Notes under the pieces: model-generated
Database searches by the model: none
What the model was told of the DNA's origin: nothing
Seen by the model: only the letters and a program-made list of their open reading frames with translations
Made by a program: the position numbers and the translations under genes
Part shown: positions 17,249 through 25,798 of the stretch, piece after piece
How the letters are laid out: every line of letters begins with the position of its first letter
Position numbering within the stretch: the first letter of the stretch is position 1
DNA from: Curtobacterium citreum
GTDB taxonomy: Bacteria; Actinomycetota; Actinomycetes; Actinomycetales; Microbacteriaceae
Direction of reading: 5' to 3'
Assembly (NCBI RefSeq): GCF_006715175.1
Contig: NZ_VFMQ01000001.1
Location: forward strand, 1,054,001 to 1,118,000
DNA length: 64,000 nt

Positions 17249-19393
17249 TCAGACCGCGGCGGTCGCGTGCTCCGTGAGCAGGTGCTCCTGGTCGGTCTGC
17301 ACGCAGGCGACTCCGCGGCCCGCGACGTCCTGCAGGTGCGGGTCGACGGCGCGGCACTGCTGCTGGCGGCCCTCGTCGAGCAGCTGGTAGAGCGGGCACC
17401 GGGTGCGGAACCGGCAGCCCTCGATGCGCTCGGTGGGGCTCGGCAGGTCTCCCTGCAGCAGGATGCGTCCGCGGGCTGCCTCGGCGGAGGGGTCCGGGAC
17501 GGGGACCGCCGACAGGAGCGCCCGCGTGTACGGGTGCTGCGGGTCGTCGAAGACGCGGTCGCCCTCGCCGTACTCGACGATGCGGCCGAGGTACATCACG
17601 GCCACGTCGTCGGCGATGTGCCGTACCACCGACAGGTCGTGCGCGACGAACAGGTAGGACAGGCCCAGGCGGTGCTTGAGGTCCTCGAGCAGGTTGATGA
17701 CACCGGCCTGGACGGAGACGTCGAGCGCGGAGACCGGCTCGTCGAGCACGAGGATCTTCGGCTCGACGATGAGCGCGCGGGCGATGCCGATGCGCTGCCG
17801 CTGGCCGCCGGAGAACTCGTGCGGGTATCGGTCGATGTAGCTCGGCTCGAGTCCGACCAGCTCGAGCGCGTCACGGACCCGGCGGCGGATCTCGTCCTTC
17901 GGGACACCGTGCACGGTGAGGGGTTCGCCGATCACCGAACCGATGTCGAGCCGCGGGTCGATGGACGCCATCGGGTCCTGGAAGACGACCTGGATGTCGC
18001 TCCGCAGGGCCCGGCGGTCGCGCTTCGAGAGCGTGCCGGTGTCGACGCCGTTCACCCGGATGGTGCCCTGCTGCGCCCCGGCGAGCTCGAGGATCTCCAT
18101 GATCGTGGTCGTCTTGCCGCAGCCGGACTCGCCGACGAGCCCGAGGACCTGCCCGCGCTTCAGGGTCAGGGAGATGCCGTCGACGGCGTGCACCTCGCCG
18201 ATGCGCCGACGGAAGACGGCACCCTTGGTGAGCGGGAAGGTCTTGACGACGTCCTGGAGTTCGAGGACGACCTCGTCGCCGTGGTCGATGGCGGCCTCGG
18301 GGACGTCCTCGGGGCGGGGGAAGATCTCGGAGCGGGCGAGGGTGCCCGCGGCGATCTCGTCGCGACGGATGCACGCGGCGGTGTGGTCGTCGAGGAAGGT
18401 GCCGTTCGTGATCGTCGGCGTGGTGCCGGTGAGCACGGGGTTGCCCGCCGCGGCCGGGACGGTGGGCGCGAGCAGTGCGGGCTCACCGTCGCGGCAGGCG
18501 TCGATGACGGCCGGGCAGCGGTCCGCGAACGGGCACCCGGTCGGCCGGGCGGTCAGGAGCGGCGGGCGGCCGTCGAGCGGCACGAGACGCTCGGTCCGTG
18601 CCGAGGTCATGTTCGGCATCGAGCGGAGCAGGCCGATCGTGTACGGCATCACGGGCTCGTGGAAGAGCTCGTCGACCGGCGCGGTCTCGACGATCCGTCC
18701 GGCGTACATCACCGCGACCCGGTCGGCGTTGCCCGCGACGACCCCGAGGTCGTGCGTGATGAGCACGACCGCGGCGCCCGTCATGTCCTTCGCGGTCTGC
18801 AGCACGTCCAGGATCTGCGCCTGGATCGTGACGTCGAGCGCCGTGGTGGGCTCGTCGGCGATGATCAGCTTCGGGTCGTTCGCGATCGCGATGGCGATCA
18901 TCGCGCGCTGGCGCATGCCGCCGGAGAACTCGTGCGGGAAGGCGTCGAGCCGGCGGGCCGGGTTCGGGATGCCGACGGCACGCAGGAGCTCCTCGGAGCG
19001 GACCCGGGCGGCCTGCGTGGTGAGGGCCCGGTCGTGCAGCTTCAGGCCCTCGGCGATCTGCTGCCCGATCGTGTACACGGGCGTCAGCGCGGACAGCGGG
19101 TCCTGGAAGACCATCGCGATGTCGCCACCGCGGAGCCGTGACATCTCGCGGTCAGTGCGGCCGACGAGCTCCTGGCCGTCGAAGCGGATGCTGCCCTGCA
19201 CCTGGGCGGACGACGGCAGCAGGCCCATCACGGCCATCGACGACACGGACTTGCCCGAACCGGACTCGCCGACGATGCCGAGGAACTCGCCCTGCTGCAC
19301 CGAGTAGTCGACACCCCGGACCGCGTAGACCGGCTTCGTCCGCGGGTTGAAGGTGACGGACAGGTCGGAGACGGTGAGCAGCGGCTCAGTCAC
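17249..19393 (-). CDS. Dual-domain peptide ABC transporter ATPase (DppD-DppF fusion), second system
   Basis: 714 residues with two nucleotide-binding domains. Domain 1 has GESGSGKS, FSGGMRQR and IIADEPTTALD. Domain 2 has GESGCGKTTT, FSGGQRQR and VLDEPVSALD. Both domains end in the cysteine-rich oligopeptide-transporter motif (CPFADRCPAVIDAC and CRFRTRCPLYQLL), which the ATPase at 14199 lacks. GTG 19393 is preferred over an upstream ATG at 19435: it overlaps the permease stop by 8 bases and begins with the typical TEPLLTVSDLSV. It is the last gene of the minus-strand operon and ends at a strong hairpin. Confidence 0.94.
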   Translation of the reverse strand: MTEPLLTVSDLSVTFNPRTKPVYAVRGVDYSVQQGEFLGIVGESGSGKSVSSMAVMGLLPSSAQVQGSIRFDGQELVGRTDREMSRLRGGDIAMVFQDPLSALTPVYTIGQQIAEGLKLHDRALTTQAARVRSEELLRAVGIPNPARRLDAFPHEFSGGMRQRAMIAIAIANDPKLIIADEPTTALDVTIQAQILDVLQTAKDMTGAAVVLITHDLGVVAGNADRVAVMYAGRIVETAPVDELFHEPVMPYTIGLLRSMPNMTSARTERLVPLDGRPPLLTARPTGCPFADRCPAVIDACRDGEPALLAPTVPAAAGNPVLTGTTPTITNGTFLDDHTAACIRRDEIAAGTLARSEIFPRPEDVPEAAIDHGDEVVLELQDVVKTFPLTKGAVFRRRIGEVHAVDGISLTLKRGQVLGLVGESGCGKTTTIMEILELAGAQQGTIRVNGVDTGTLSKRDRRALRSDIQVVFQDPMASIDPRLDIGSVIGEPLTVHGVPKDEIRRRVRDALELVGLEPSYIDRYPHEFSGGQRQRIGIARALIVEPKILVLDEPVSALDVSVQAGVINLLEDLKHRLGLSYLFVAHDLSVVRHIADDVAVMYLGRIVEYGEGDRVFDDPQHPYTRALLSAVPVPDPSAEAARGRILLQGDLPSPTERIEGCRFRTRCPLYQLLDEGRQQQCRAVDPHLQDVAGRGVACVQTDQEHLLTEHATAAV

Positions 19394-20324
19394 GGTTGGC
19401 TCCAGAGGTGGGGTCGATGGCGTCGCGCAGGGCATCGCCGAGCAGGCTGGTCGACAGGACGGTCGCGACGAGGGTCGCGGCCGGCAGCACGAACAGCCAC
19501 GGACGGGTGACGGCGGACTGGCTCCCGGCGGCGAGCAGCGTGCCGAGGGACACGTCCGGCACCTGGATGCCGAAGCCGAAGAAGCTCAGGGCGCTCTCCG
19601 ACAGGATCATCGCGCCGACGCCGAGGGTCGCGTCGATGATGAGCAGCGAGGCCACGTTCGGCAGGATGTGCCGGCGGATGATCGTCGACGACGGCACGCC
19701 CATGAACCGGGCGGCCTTCACGTAGTCGCGTTCGCGCAGCGACATCGTCTGCCCGCGGATCACGCGCGCCATGATCATCCAGCCGAAGATCGCCAGGCCG
19801 ACGATCAGGGCCACCCAGCTGAGGTTCTTGAAGAGCGGGCTGAGGAGCACGAGCGCGTAGAACGACGGGATCACGAGCAGCAGGTCGATGCCCCACACCA
19901 GGGCACGGTCGACGAATCCGCCGAAGTAGCCGGCGACCGCGCCGACGATCCCAGCGATCAGGGTCGAGGCGGGTCCGGCGATGAGACCGATGAGCAGCGA
20001 CTTCTGCAGGCCGACGAGCGTCTGCGCGTAGATGTCCTGTCCGATGTCGTTCGTGCCGAACCAGTGGGCGGCGCTCGGTGCGGCGCCGAAGGCCAGGCCG
20101 TCCGAGTCGACCGCGTTCCAGTGGTACAGGTACGGACCGACGAAGGCCCAGAGGATGATGAGCAGCAGGGCGCCACCGCCGATGCGGGCGCGCCAGGTGC
20201 CGAGGACCTTCCGCCAGAGCGGGGTGCGGCCGGACCGGACCTCGATGACGTGCGCGGGCGTCCCGGCGTCACCGCTGCCGGGGTCGCCGGCGGTGGTCGT
20301 GGTGGTGGGGTCGAGTACGGACAC
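19386..20324 (-). CDS. Peptide ABC transporter permease, DppC type, second system
   Basis: 312 residues. A Thr/Gly-rich cytosolic N-terminus (SVLDPTTTTTAGDPGSG) precedes the first helix (IGGGALLLIILWAFVGPYLY). The family motif HWFGTNDIGQDIYAQTLVGL and the EAA loop (DYVKAARFMGVPSSTIIRRH) are present. It starts three bases after the DppB-type stop and overlaps the ATPase gene by 8 bases. It is only distantly similar to the permease at 13252, so the two loci are probably not a recent duplication. Confidence 0.94.
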   Translation of the reverse strand: MSVLDPTTTTTAGDPGSGDAGTPAHVIEVRSGRTPLWRKVLGTWRARIGGGALLLIILWAFVGPYLYHWNAVDSDGLAFGAAPSAAHWFGTNDIGQDIYAQTLVGLQKSLLIGLIAGPASTLIAGIVGAVAGYFGGFVDRALVWGIDLLLVIPSFYALVLLSPLFKNLSWVALIVGLAIFGWMIMARVIRGQTMSLRERDYVKAARFMGVPSSTIIRRHILPNVASLLIIDATLGVGAMILSESALSFFGFGIQVPDVSLGTLLAAGSQSAVTRPWLFVLPAATLVATVLSTSLLGDALRDAIDPTSGANRD

Positions 20325-20327
20325 GGG

Positions 20328-21308
20328 TCACACCCTCACTCGCGGGTCGAGCGCGGCGTAGAGCAGGTCCGCGAGGGTGCCTGCGATGAGCACGAGGATC
20401 GCCGTGAAGAGGATCGTGCCCGCTGCCGCGTTGATGTCGTTGTTGGTGATGCTCTGCACGAAGTACTCGCCCATGCCGTGCCAGCTGAAGACCAGTTCGG
20501 TGATGCTCGCGCCGGTCAGGATCAGGCCGAACGAGTACGCGAAGAAGGTCGACATCGGGATGAGGGCGACGCGGACGCCATGGCGCATGATGGCCGATCC
20601 GCGCGTCCGGCCCTTCGACCGGGCGGTGCGGATGAAGTCGTTCGACAGGACGTCGAGCATCGCCGAGCGCTGGTACCGCGAGTACGAGGCCACGGCGCCG
20701 ATCGTCAGCGAGATCGTCGGGAGCAACAGGTGGACGAGCCGGTCGCCGAGGACGGGGAAGAACCCGGTCACCCCCGGTGTGTACTCACCGGTGAAGCTGA
20801 TGAGCTGCGTCCCTGCCGCGTTGTTCAGCGCGGTCGCGAGGATCATGAGCACGACGGCGATCACGAACACCGGCGTCGCGAGGACGGCGAAGGACAGGTA
20901 CGAGGACACCTGGTCGGACGCCCGGTACTGCCGGACCGCGTTCCAGACGCCGAGCAGCACGCCGAGGATCGCGCCGAGCAGCGTGCCGATCACCAGCAGC
21001 CGCAGGCTCGTGCCGGACCGGGCGACGATGTCGGCCGTGACCTCGGTGCCGCGGGCGCTGATGCCGAGCGAGCCGTGCGTGACGAGGCCCACCCACCAGT
21101 CCCACGTGCGGACGAGCAGGGGGGTGTTCGGGTCGGCGCCGAGCTTGCGGAGCGAGGCGTCGATCGTGCCCTGTGGCACGGCGGGGTTGCGGCCCAGGAA
21201 CCGGGATGCCGGGTTCAGCGTGGAACTGGCGAGCAGGTACCCGAGGGTGGTCGCGACGATCGTCAGGATGACGTAGTTGACGATGCGCTTCGCGATGAAG
21301 GCAAGCAT
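20328..21308 (-). CDS. Peptide ABC transporter permease, DppB type, second system
   Basis: 326 residues. The start is ATG 21308 (MLAFIAKRIVNYVILTIVAT), where the DppB family begins and a GAGG ribosome site lies upstream; the in-frame extension to 21407 crosses the promoter region. Six membrane helices, the loop HGSLGISARGTEVTADI and the EAA loop (FIRTARSKGRTRGSAIMRHG) are visible. It is the first gene of the minus-strand permease-ATPase operon and is divergent from its binding-protein gene at 21553. Confidence 0.93.
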   Translation of the reverse strand: MLAFIAKRIVNYVILTIVATTLGYLLASSTLNPASRFLGRNPAVPQGTIDASLRKLGADPNTPLLVRTWDWWVGLVTHGSLGISARGTEVTADIVARSGTSLRLLVIGTLLGAILGVLLGVWNAVRQYRASDQVSSYLSFAVLATPVFVIAVVLMILATALNNAAGTQLISFTGEYTPGVTGFFPVLGDRLVHLLLPTISLTIGAVASYSRYQRSAMLDVLSNDFIRTARSKGRTRGSAIMRHGVRVALIPMSTFFAYSFGLILTGASITELVFSWHGMGEYFVQSITNNDINAAAGTILFTAILVLIAGTLADLLYAALDPRVRV

Positions 21309-21552
21309 GGACGATGGACCTCGCAGGGTACGGACGGCGTTGTCGGCGAGGAGAGCGTAACCCCATCCGTCGACGTCGTGGTGATGCGAAGTGACGCTAT
21401 GCAACATGTGTTACGGCCGTGTTTCGATTCCTCGCAGGGACTCTTGTGGAGCCTTCTGATGTGGCTAGGGTTCTCAACCAAAGACGTGACGGCAGGGGCC
21501 GCCGACGTTCGCCAGCGCTCAGCGCGAACCACACCGAAAGGGGATCCTCGCG
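21309..21552. promoter_or_regulatory. Divergent promoter region of the second peptide transporter
   Basis: 244 bases. On the plus strand TTGTGG (21444-21449) and TAGGGT (21466-21471) are 16 bases apart and precede the binding-protein gene. On the minus strand TACGCT (21359-21354) is a candidate -10 for the permeases. A partly symmetrical word GCAACATGTGTTAC (21401-21414), with TGCAAC at 21400-21405, lies between them and recalls the TGCAAC site at 10254. Confidence 0.45.
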
Positions 21553-23271
21553 ATGCGAATGAGGATCAAGAGCACCGCTGTGCTCGCCACCGCAGCCGCC
21601 GCAGCACTCGTGCTGGCCGGCTGCTCGGGCGGCGGGACGGCGGGGGAGAGCAGTTCCGCGGTCGCCCAGTCGTCGCTCAAGTCGACGGGCTGGACGACCG
21701 CGGACCGCAGTTCGATCAAGGACGGCGGCTCCCTGACGCTGCCGATCGACTCGGCTCCCGCCAACTTCCAGATCAACAACCTCGACTCCGGCACGGTCGA
21801 CGACCAGACCATCGCCGGCGTGTACCTGCCCGGGTTCATCCAGTTCAAGGAGAACGGTGACTGGGAGGCGAACCCGGACTACGCCGAGTCCGTGAAGCTC
21901 ACGAAGGACTCCCCGCAGACCGTCGAGATCAAGATCAACCCGAAGGCCGTGTGGTCCGACGGGACGCCGATCACCGAGAAGGACGTCGAGGCGAACTGGA
22001 AGGCCCTGAACGGGACCAACCCGGCGTTCGCGCCCCTCGCGACGAACGTCTGGGAGGACGTCGACTCCGTGACGCAGGGCTCGGACGAGCGCGACGTCGT
22101 CATCACCTTCAAGAAGGTCAACGCCGACTGGCCGAGCGTGCTCGGCGGGATCTACCCGTACTGGGCCGTCGACACCCCGGACCACTTCAACAAAGCGTGG
22201 GCGAAGGGCCCGTACGCGGCCGACGGGACGACGTACGTCTCGGGCGGCCCGTACATCGTCAAGTCGTTCGACGCGAACGGCGGCGTGCTCACCTTCGAGA
22301 AGAACCCGAAGTGGTGGGGTGACACCCCCAAGCTCGACACGATCGTCTTCAAGACGGTGTCGCGCGACAGCGTGGCCCAGGCGTACGCCAACAAGGAGTT
22401 CGACGCGTTCAACCTGAACGGCAGCGCCGACAACTTCAAGACCGCGAACAGCCGGTCCGACTCGAAGATCGAGCGCTCGCTCGGCACGACCCAGCGGCAG
22501 ATCACGCTGAACGGCACGTCCGAGGTGTTCAAGGACAAGTCGGTCCGCCAGGCGTTCGCGCAGGCCATGAACCGTCAGGTCCTCGCGCAGGCGATCCTCT
22601 CGCCGGTGAAGAGCCCGGTGACCGTCCTGAACAACCTCATCTACCTCCCGGGGCAGAAGGGGTACCAGGACGACGCGTCGAAGGTCTACGGCTACAGCAC
22701 CGACTCCGCGAAGAAGAAGCTCGAGGACGCCGGCTGGAAGATCGGCTCGAACGGATACGCGTCGAAGGGCGGCAAGGAGCTCGACGTCCGCTTCGTGATC
22801 CCGTCGGACAACCAGAACTCGGCCAACATCGCGCAGCTCGTGCAGCAGCAGACGAAGCTCGCCGGCTTCAAGGTCACGATCGACACGGTCCCGACCGACG
22901 ACTTCTTCACGAAGTACGTCACGACGACCACGCGTGACTTCGACGCGACCTACTTCGCCTGGCAGGGCACGCCCTTCCCGGTGTCGTCCACGAAGTCGAT
23001 CTACTACCCGGCCGACGCAGGCCAGAACTACACCGGCGTGACCGACGAGTCGCTCGGCAAGCTCTGGGACACCGCGAACGCCGAGCTCAACGCGAACGAC
23101 CGGATCAAGGACGCGCAGAAGATTGACAAGGTGATCGTCGGCGTCGCCGGCACCATCCCGCTGTTCCCGGAGCCCTACGCCTGGGGTGTGCGGAAGGACC
23201 TGGTCAACTACGGTCCGGCGCAGTTCCAGCAGAGCTCCGTCAAGTGGCAGGACGTCGGCTACACGAAGTAG
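21553..23271 (+). CDS. Peptide ABC transporter substrate-binding lipoprotein, second system
   Basis: 572 residues. The signal peptide MRMRIKSTAVLATAAAAALV ends at LAGC with the lipidated cysteine at residue 24, then a Gly/Ser linker. The mature protein follows the SBP family 5 pattern: SVKLTKDSPQTVEIKINPKA, VWSDGTPITEKDVEANWKAL, YVSGGPYIVKSF and SVRQAFAQAMNRQVLAQAIL. It should capture peptides for the divergently encoded permeases. The start ATG 21553 follows AAAGGGGAT; a second ATG lies two codons on. A strong terminator follows the stop. Confidence 0.93.
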   Translation: MRMRIKSTAVLATAAAAALVLAGCSGGGTAGESSSAVAQSSLKSTGWTTADRSSIKDGGSLTLPIDSAPANFQINNLDSGTVDDQTIAGVYLPGFIQFKENGDWEANPDYAESVKLTKDSPQTVEIKINPKAVWSDGTPITEKDVEANWKALNGTNPAFAPLATNVWEDVDSVTQGSDERDVVITFKKVNADWPSVLGGIYPYWAVDTPDHFNKAWAKGPYAADGTTYVSGGPYIVKSFDANGGVLTFEKNPKWWGDTPKLDTIVFKTVSRDSVAQAYANKEFDAFNLNGSADNFKTANSRSDSKIERSLGTTQRQITLNGTSEVFKDKSVRQAFAQAMNRQVLAQAILSPVKSPVTVLNNLIYLPGQKGYQDDASKVYGYSTDSAKKKLEDAGWKIGSNGYASKGGKELDVRFVIPSDNQNSANIAQLVQQQTKLAGFKVTIDTVPTDDFFTKYVTTTTRDFDATYFAWQGTPFPVSSTKSIYYPADAGQNYTGVTDESLGKLWDTANAELNANDRIKDAQKIDKVIVGVAGTIPLFPEPYAWGVRKDLVNYGPAQFQQSSVKWQDVGYTK

Positions 23272-23284
23272 TCACGACCGCACC

Positions 23285-23320
23285 GAGAACCCCCGACGCC
23301 TCCGGGCGCCGGGGGTTCTC
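23285..23320 (+). terminator. Terminator after the second binding-protein gene
   Basis: GAGAACCCCCG (23285-23295) pairs with CGGGGGTTCTC (23310-23320), and an inner CGCC/GGCG pair encloses TCCG. It lies 14 bases past the stop; no clear T tract. Confidence 0.75.
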
Positions 23321-23328
23321 CCGTGTAC

Positions 23329-23363
23329 GGCAGCTGGCAGCTGGCAGCTGGCAGCCGGCAGCC
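23329..23363. repeat. Five copies of a 7-base repeat GGCAGCT/C
   Basis: GGCAGCT three times and GGCAGCC twice, end to end, just behind the terminator and 42 bases from the stop of the converging PH-like gene. Confidence 0.9.
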
Positions 23364-23404
23364 GTCGGCCGCAGCCGGCCGTCGCCTGGCGGCCGCCGAC
23401 CCCC

Positions 23405-23959
23405 TCAGAGCCGCGCGCCCGCCATCGACGCGGCCACCCCGAGCACGATCATCCCGACCACCGACCAGCCGTGCGCTCGGTGCGTGATCACCGCCGGCAC
23501 GACGGTCGCCGGAGGCGGGCCGTCCTGCACCACCGGCTCGGGCAGGAACGCACGCATCCGAGCGGCCGCAGCCTCCACGTCGAGGCGGGTCGTGCCTCCC
23601 GTCCGGTCCGTCGGCAGCACGCCCAGCCGAGCCGTCCTGCGTGTGGCGAGCCAGGTGCGGCGCACGCCCTCGCTCGAGACGATCTCGATCCCGTACTTCG
23701 TCCGGATCTCGGTGACGCGGCGCCAGTCGTAGGTGCTGGTCCGTCGGACGTCGACGACCTGCAGGTTGCCGTCGGTGCAGACGAAGCGCGGCCGCCACAG
23801 GACCGCGTACGCGACGAGCGCGATGAACAGGCTGGGCACCGGGGCGAGCCACGGGGCCCCGCCGCCGACCAGGGCGAGCGGCACGAGGAGCACGGCGACC
23901 GCCCAGAGGACGACGGCGGACAGACGCATGCCGGGGGCAACGATCACGGTGCGGGTCAC
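23405..23959 (-). CDS. PH-like (bPH_6 type) membrane protein
   Basis: 184 residues from GTG 23959, which has a TACCAT box 6 bases upstream. Two hydrophobic stretches at about 12-52 are followed by the PH-like core (RFVCTDGNLQVVDVRRTSTY, then DWRRVTEIRTKYGIEIVSSE), a variable loop, and a last hydrophobic segment (GWSVVGMIVLGVAASMAGA). The order of parts matches the protein at 16001, and the two flank the second peptide-transporter locus. The loop near residues 118-125 is encoded by a half copy of the GACGGACGGGAGGC repeat (23591-23605). Function unknown. Confidence 0.75.
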   Translation of the reverse strand: MTRTVIVAPGMRLSAVVLWAVAVLLVPLALVGGGAPWLAPVPSLFIALVAYAVLWRPRFVCTDGNLQVVDVRRTSTYDWRRVTEIRTKYGIEIVSSEGVRRTWLATRRTARLGVLPTDRTGGTTRLDVEAAAARMRAFLPEPVVQDGPPPATVVPAVITHRAHGWSVVGMIVLGVAASMAGARL

Positions 23960-24231
23960 CCGAGCATGGTAGGCGAGCGGGCAGTGGGACCCGCGCCGAC
24001 GAGGCGGACGCGCGTACCGAGAGTGCCTCCCCGGGAACGTCCGGGGAGCGGGTGTGACACACCGGCGCGTATCTCCGGACGACCCGATTCCCCGGGGAGG
24101 CAAGTCCTGTGGACCTCTCGTGCATCCATGGTCACCGCGCCCCAGTTCGGGTGTCAATACCCGACCCCGGAACCTTCAGGAAGTCGCCACGCCGTTCCGG
24201 CACAGAACTCGCTGCCCCGGCGGTGCGCCCG
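23960..24231. other. Intergenic region with a GC hairpin
   Basis: 272 bases between two minus-strand genes. CTCCCCGG (24027-24034) and CCGGGGAG (24041-24048) form an 8-base-pair hairpin. TTCCCCGGGGAGGC at 24089-24102 is a further near inverted copy. This is a likely terminator for the peroxiredoxin gene; I see no gene. Confidence 0.5.
23966..23971 (-). promoter_or_regulatory. Leaderless -10 box of the PH-like gene
   Basis: TACCAT on the minus strand, 6 bases before GTG 23959. Confidence 0.5.
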
Positions 24232-24711
24232 CTACTCGACCAGCCGCTCGACCTGTTCGCGGATCGTCGCGGCCTTGGGGAACCGCAGCCCGACCAACCC
24301 GACGTGCCGCCACCGCAGCACACCGTCCGGTCCCACCAGGAACACCGACCGGCGCAGTCCGATCCCCGGAGCCTGCAGGCCGTAGGCGCGGACGATCCGT
24401 CCGGCGGGGTCGCTCAGCAGCGGGAACGTCAGCGACGCCCCGCGCGCGAACGCCTCGTGCGAGTCCAGCGCCTGCGGACTGATGCCCCACACGACGACAC
24501 CGAGGTCCTGGAACCCGTCGAGCTCCTCCTGGTAGCTGCAGAGCTGTGCCGTGCAGACCAGGCTGGCGTCCCCGGGGTAGAAGGCCAGGACGACCGGTCG
24601 GCCGATCTCGGCGGACAGCGCGTACTCGCCGTCGGTGCGGTGACCGGCGCGGACGATCGTGCCCGGCAGGGTGAAGTCGGGAGCCGGTTCGCCGACCTCG
24701 GGGATGCTCAT
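24232..24711 (-). CDS. Peroxiredoxin, PrxQ/BCP or AhpE type
   Basis: 159 residues with a thioredoxin fold. The peroxidatic cysteine is C53 in FYPGDASLVCTAQLC, with serine in the place of the usual threonine of PxxxTxxC. A second cysteine five residues on (C58) suits the resolving cysteine of PrxQ-type enzymes. It would reduce hydrogen peroxide and organic peroxides in the cytosol, with electrons from thioredoxin or mycothiol/mycoredoxin (inferred). The start ATG 24711 has TACCGT 6 bases upstream. Confidence 0.88.
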   Translation of the reverse strand: MSIPEVGEPAPDFTLPGTIVRAGHRTDGEYALSAEIGRPVVLAFYPGDASLVCTAQLCSYQEELDGFQDLGVVVWGISPQALDSHEAFARGASLTFPLLSDPAGRIVRAYGLQAPGIGLRRSVFLVGPDGVLRWRHVGLVGLRFPKAATIREQVERLVE

Positions 24712-24717
24712 GCGCTC

Positions 24718-24723
24718 ACGGTA
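24718..24723 (-). promoter_or_regulatory. Leaderless -10 box of the peroxiredoxin gene
   Basis: TACCGT on the minus strand, 6 bases before ATG 24711. Confidence 0.5.
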
Positions 24724-24819
24724 GGGCCAGGTGCCCGGGAGCCAGCCGCAACCTGCGTGTCGCGGCCCGCTGGTTGGCCGGGCGGGCAGGCGGGCGGGCG
24801 GCCCGGCAGGCGGCGGGCT

Positions 24820-24866
24820 GACGGCCTGGAGGCACGGTGCCGCCCCGCCACGCGCCTCCCGCCCGG
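24820..24866. repeat. Decayed copy of the GACGGACGGGAGGC palindromic repeat
   Basis: The left part GACGGCCTGGAGGCACG starts at 24820 and the right part CGCGCCTCCCGCCCGG at 24851. The arms pair imperfectly. Confidence 0.6.
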
Positions 24867-24889
24867 CGGTCGGTCGCGTCCGGCGCGTC

Positions 24890-24944
24890 GGTGGAGCAGA
24901 ACACGTCGGGTCGCGCCCGCGGACCCGACGTCTTCTGCTCCACC
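24890..24944. terminator. Very stable hairpin downstream of the CPBP gene
   Basis: 24890-24912 pairs with 24922-24944 at 22 of 23 positions (one C/C mismatch), with a 9-base loop. The outer arms are GGTGGAGCAGAA and TTCTGCTCCACC. It lies about 100 bases past the CPBP stop. Confidence 0.65.
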
Positions 24945-25040
24945 AACACCGGCATCAACACCGGCACCAGCACCGGCACCAGCACCAGCACCAGCACCAG
25001 CACCGGCGCCAGCACCGACGCCGGCGCCGGTGCCCCGATC
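24945..25040. repeat. Hexanucleotide array ACCGGC / ACCAGC
   Basis: About sixteen imperfect six-base units (AACACC, GGCATC, ACCGGC and ACCAGC variants) lead up to the CPBP stop codon at 25049. On the minus strand it would read as a Gly/Ala/Val repeat, but the stop precedes it. Confidence 0.75.
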
Positions 25041-25048
25041 CCGCCGGG

Positions 25049-25798
25049 TCAGCGGAACAGGTGCGGGAACGCCGCGGCGACGTACGGGTACCCGACGAAC
25101 ACCGCCGCGTCGAGCAGGCAGTGCGTGATCACGAGGGGGAGCAGCCGCCCCCACCGGGTGTACATCCAGCCGAACACGATCCCCATCACGGCGTTCCCCA
25201 CGAAGGCCCCGAAGCCCTGGTACAGGTGGTAGCTCCCGCGCAGGACCGCGGTGGACAGGATCACCTGCCACCGCCCCCACCCCAGCCCGCCGAGCCGCTC
25301 GTACAGGTAGCCGACCACGATGACCTCCTCCTGCAGCCCGGACCGGATCGCCGAGAGCAGCAGGACGGGGATCGTCCACCAGTACGTGTTCAGTGCCGCC
25401 GGGTCCACGTCCACCGTGAAGCCGAGCGCCCGGCCCGTGAAGTACAGCGCGAGCCCCGGGATCCCGATGCCCAGGGCGATGAGCGCCGCGCCGCCGAGGT
25501 CCGGGCGCACGCGGAACCGGTCGATGCCGAGCCGGGACAGGTGCGGGCGGGTCGTGCTCCAGAGCAGGGAGCAGACGAGCGCGACCGGGGCCAGGTCGAC
25601 CGCGATGCCCAGGAGCTGCCGCGCCAGGTCGACGTACTGCACGGTCGTCGTCGACTGGTTGAGCGCCGTGGACTGCTCGCCGAGCGGGGTCGTCTGCGAC
25701 AGGTCGTCGATGATCTGCAGGATCGAGTAGAGCGCGCTCCCGCCGAGCGACAGCATGAGGACGATCGTGATCTCGACCCACGTTCGCCGTCGGCTCAT
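25049..25798 (-). CDS. CPBP family intramembrane protease-like protein
   Basis: 249 residues and about seven membrane helices. The CPBP motifs are present in part: EEVIVVGYLYERL at about 178-190 has the paired glutamates, but valine replaces the arginine of EExxxR. The second motif (GIVFGWMYTRWG) and the third (ITHCLLDA, histidine and aspartate) follow. Family members are intramembrane glutamic endopeptidases or related membrane proteins; activity here is uncertain. The start ATG 25798 follows GAGGAG by about 8 bases. It is divergent from typA. Confidence 0.8.
   Translation of the reverse strand: MSRRRTWVEITIVLMLSLGGSALYSILQIIDDLSQTTPLGEQSTALNQSTTTVQYVDLARQLLGIAVDLAPVALVCSLLWSTTRPHLSRLGIDRFRVRPDLGGAALIALGIGIPGLALYFTGRALGFTVDVDPAALNTYWWTIPVLLLSAIRSGLQEEVIVVGYLYERLGGLGWGRWQVILSTAVLRGSYHLYQGFGAFVGNAVMGIVFGWMYTRWGRLLPLVITHCLLDAAVFVGYPYVAAAFPHLFR

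Larger units (their letters stand above)
24712..25048. other. Intergenic region of repeats before the CPBP gene end
   Basis: 337 bases with no gene. It holds a CGGGCGGG-type run (24778-24815), a decayed copy of the palindromic repeat (24820-24866), a 23-base-pair hairpin (24890-24944) and a hexanucleotide array (24945-25040). Confidence 0.75.

Noticed and set aside
19347-21860. Long plus-strand open frame of over 800 codons
   Set aside because: It is the antisense shadow of the two permease genes on the minus strand; the translation is charged and low in complexity, while the minus-strand products have clear transporter motifs.
24708-25781. Frame encoding Val/Gly/Ala repeats through the hexamer array
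   Set aside because: Out of phase with the CPBP gene and antisense-like in composition; the CPBP frame with its membrane helices stops before the array.
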